In this document: in pieces, positions 5,602 to 6,426 of the stretch
Position numbering within the stretch: position 1 is the first letter of the stretch
How the letters are laid out: each line of letters opens with the position of its first letter
Source of the DNA: Actinomycetota bacterium
Lineage (GTDB): Bacteria > Actinomycetota > Thermoleophilia > RBG-16-64-13
Direction of reading: 5' to 3'
Length of the DNA stretch: 6,426 nt
Assembly: GCA_003157225.1 (NCBI GenBank)
Contig: PMIZ01000137.1
Span: 1-6,426 of the forward strand
Made by a program: the position numbers and the translations under genes
The notes under the pieces: model-generated
Seen by the model: only the letters and a program-made list of their open reading frames with translations
Database searches by the model: none
What the model was told of the DNA's origin: nothing

Positions 5602-6426
5602 AGGTAGCCCCTCCCCCCTTCGTACGCGTCGGCGATGAGATGCCGGGCGGAGATACGCCCCCTGAGGGCCCGGAGGCCCACTCGGGCGATCTTACGTCTC
5701 GGAGTCCCGTCGGAGCGGTAGATGTCCTCCATGAGAGCGCTCACCACCTGCGGATAGGCGGTGAACAGCCGGTCGTGATGCATGAAACCGATTGCCTGCC
5801 CGAAGGTCTTGAGGTCCCGCAGCACGAAGCTGCGCTCGAGTTCCTTGCCGTACCTTGCCAGGCGGCGCGCCGAAAGGTCACCCGCGGCGAGAGCTTCGGC
5901 CCCTACCTGTGCGGCGATCAGTCCCGACGTCATCGCCAGGTTCATCCCTTCCTGAATGAGCCCGTTGGTGTAGCAGAGGCCGGCGGCGTCGCCGGCCACC
6001 AGCAGCCCGGCCATGGACCTGCGTGGGACCATCCGCAGGCCCGCTTCGGGCAACAGGTGGGCCGAGTACTCCACCAGACGCGCTCCGCGCAGCAGCGACG
6101 CTACCTCCGCCCCGGCGACGAAGCGCTCCAGCAGCTCATAGGGTGGGATGGCCCGCTCTTTGAGCGAATCCAGGTGTACGACCATCCCCACCGACAGGGT
6201 GTCCGTCTGGGTGTAGATGAAACCACCGCCGCGCACCCCTTCGCTGCAGCCCAGGAACTCCCTGGTGGTCCCTTCGCGGCCGACGAGTCCGAATCGCCGA
6301 TCGATCTCCTCCTCCGAGAGCGAATAAAGGGCCCTCACGCCCAAGGCGACCTGGTCCGGCTTGAAGCCAGGGTGCAATCCCGCCTCCTTCGCCATAAGGG
6401 AGAGGGTGCCGTCGCAGGCCACCACC
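5598..6426 (-). CDS. fixC: FixC flavoprotein, C-terminal part (ETF:quinone oxidoreductase-like; 5' end outside window)
   Basis: The minus strand is open from the right edge to a TGA at 5598-5600, about 276 residues of a protein normally near 430. The first residues visible, VVACDG, correspond to the internal V-A-x-D-G motif of this flavoprotein family, so the GTG at the edge is an internal valine codon and not a start. The second FAD-contact region reads LLVAGDAAGLCYTNGLIQEGMNLAMTSG in two adjoining parts (visible residues 141-155 and 156-168), which is diagnostic of FixC and ETF:quinone oxidoreductases. The N-terminal GxGxxG dinucleotide-binding motif must lie outside. FixC takes electrons from the ETF and, with FixX, reduces membrane quinone. 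The stop overlaps the fixX start by 4 nt, so the two are made together. No frameshift or missing motif is visible in the part present. Confidence 0.93.
   Translation of the reverse strand, partial: VVACDGTLSLMAKEAGLHPGFKPDQVALGVRALYSLSEEEIDRRFGLVGREGTTREFLGCSEGVRGGGFIYTQTDTLSVGMVVHLDSLKERAIPPYELLERFVAGAEVASLLRGARLVEYSAHLLPEAGLRMVPRRSMAGLLVAGDAAGLCYTNGLIQEGMNLAMTSGLIAAQVGAEALAAGDLSARRLARYGKELERSFVLRDLKTFGQAIGFMHHDRLFTAYPQVVSALMEDIYRSDGTPRRKIARVGLRALRGRISARHLIADAYEGGRGYL

Noticed and set aside
6423..6425. GTG at the right edge as a start codon for fixC.
   Set aside because: The encoded residues match an internal motif of FixC and the N-terminal FAD-binding region would be missing, so the gene continues past the edge.

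Overview
The window is high-GC bacterial DNA from a free-living aerobe or facultative anaerobe. Three gene groups lie close together, GTG starts are common (GTG for the SDR, mftF, fixA and fixX) and genes overlap by 4 nt in GTGA junctions. A mycofactocin-type glycosyltransferase next to FixA/FixC/FixX genes fits a high-GC actinobacterial lineage best (for example a deep-branching or uncultured one). Mycofactocin loci also occur in some Chloroflexota and Firmicutes, so this placement is an inference.

Layout. (1) 1-486, minus strand: the N-terminal 162 residues of a GlcD-type FAD-linked glycolate/lactate dehydrogenase, whose 3' part lies beyond the left edge. (2) 487-696: a divergent promoter region. 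(3) 697-2791, plus strand: two genes, a MobA/MocA-like nucleotidyltransferase fused to a complete HD phosphohydrolase domain, then a classical NAD-type short-chain dehydrogenase/reductase (SDR). (4) 2792-2839: a short convergent gap with one weak hairpin. (5) 2840-6426, minus strand, transcribed from right to left: fixC (C-terminal part, 5' end outside the window), fixX, fixA (ETF beta) and mftF. fixC/fixX and fixA/mftF each share a GTGA stop/start overlap.

How it may work together. MftF is the PqqD-like plus family 2 glycosyltransferase fusion that adds the oligosaccharide to the peptide-derived redox cofactor mycofactocin. FixA is an electron transfer flavoprotein subunit, and FixC plus FixX form the ETF:quinone oxidoreductase-like module. 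Tight coupling of mftF to fixA suggests that mycofactocin and the ETF/quinone route belong to one redox system. The SDR and the GlcD-type flavoprotein are plausible electron-donating dehydrogenases. The MocA-HD protein suggests a molybdenum hydroxylase maturation function nearby. The mycofactocin biosynthesis genes proper (mftA-E) and the ETF alpha gene (fixB) are not in the window and would be expected just outside it, most likely upstream of fixC.

No tRNA, rRNA, CRISPR array, insertion sequence or attachment site was seen.
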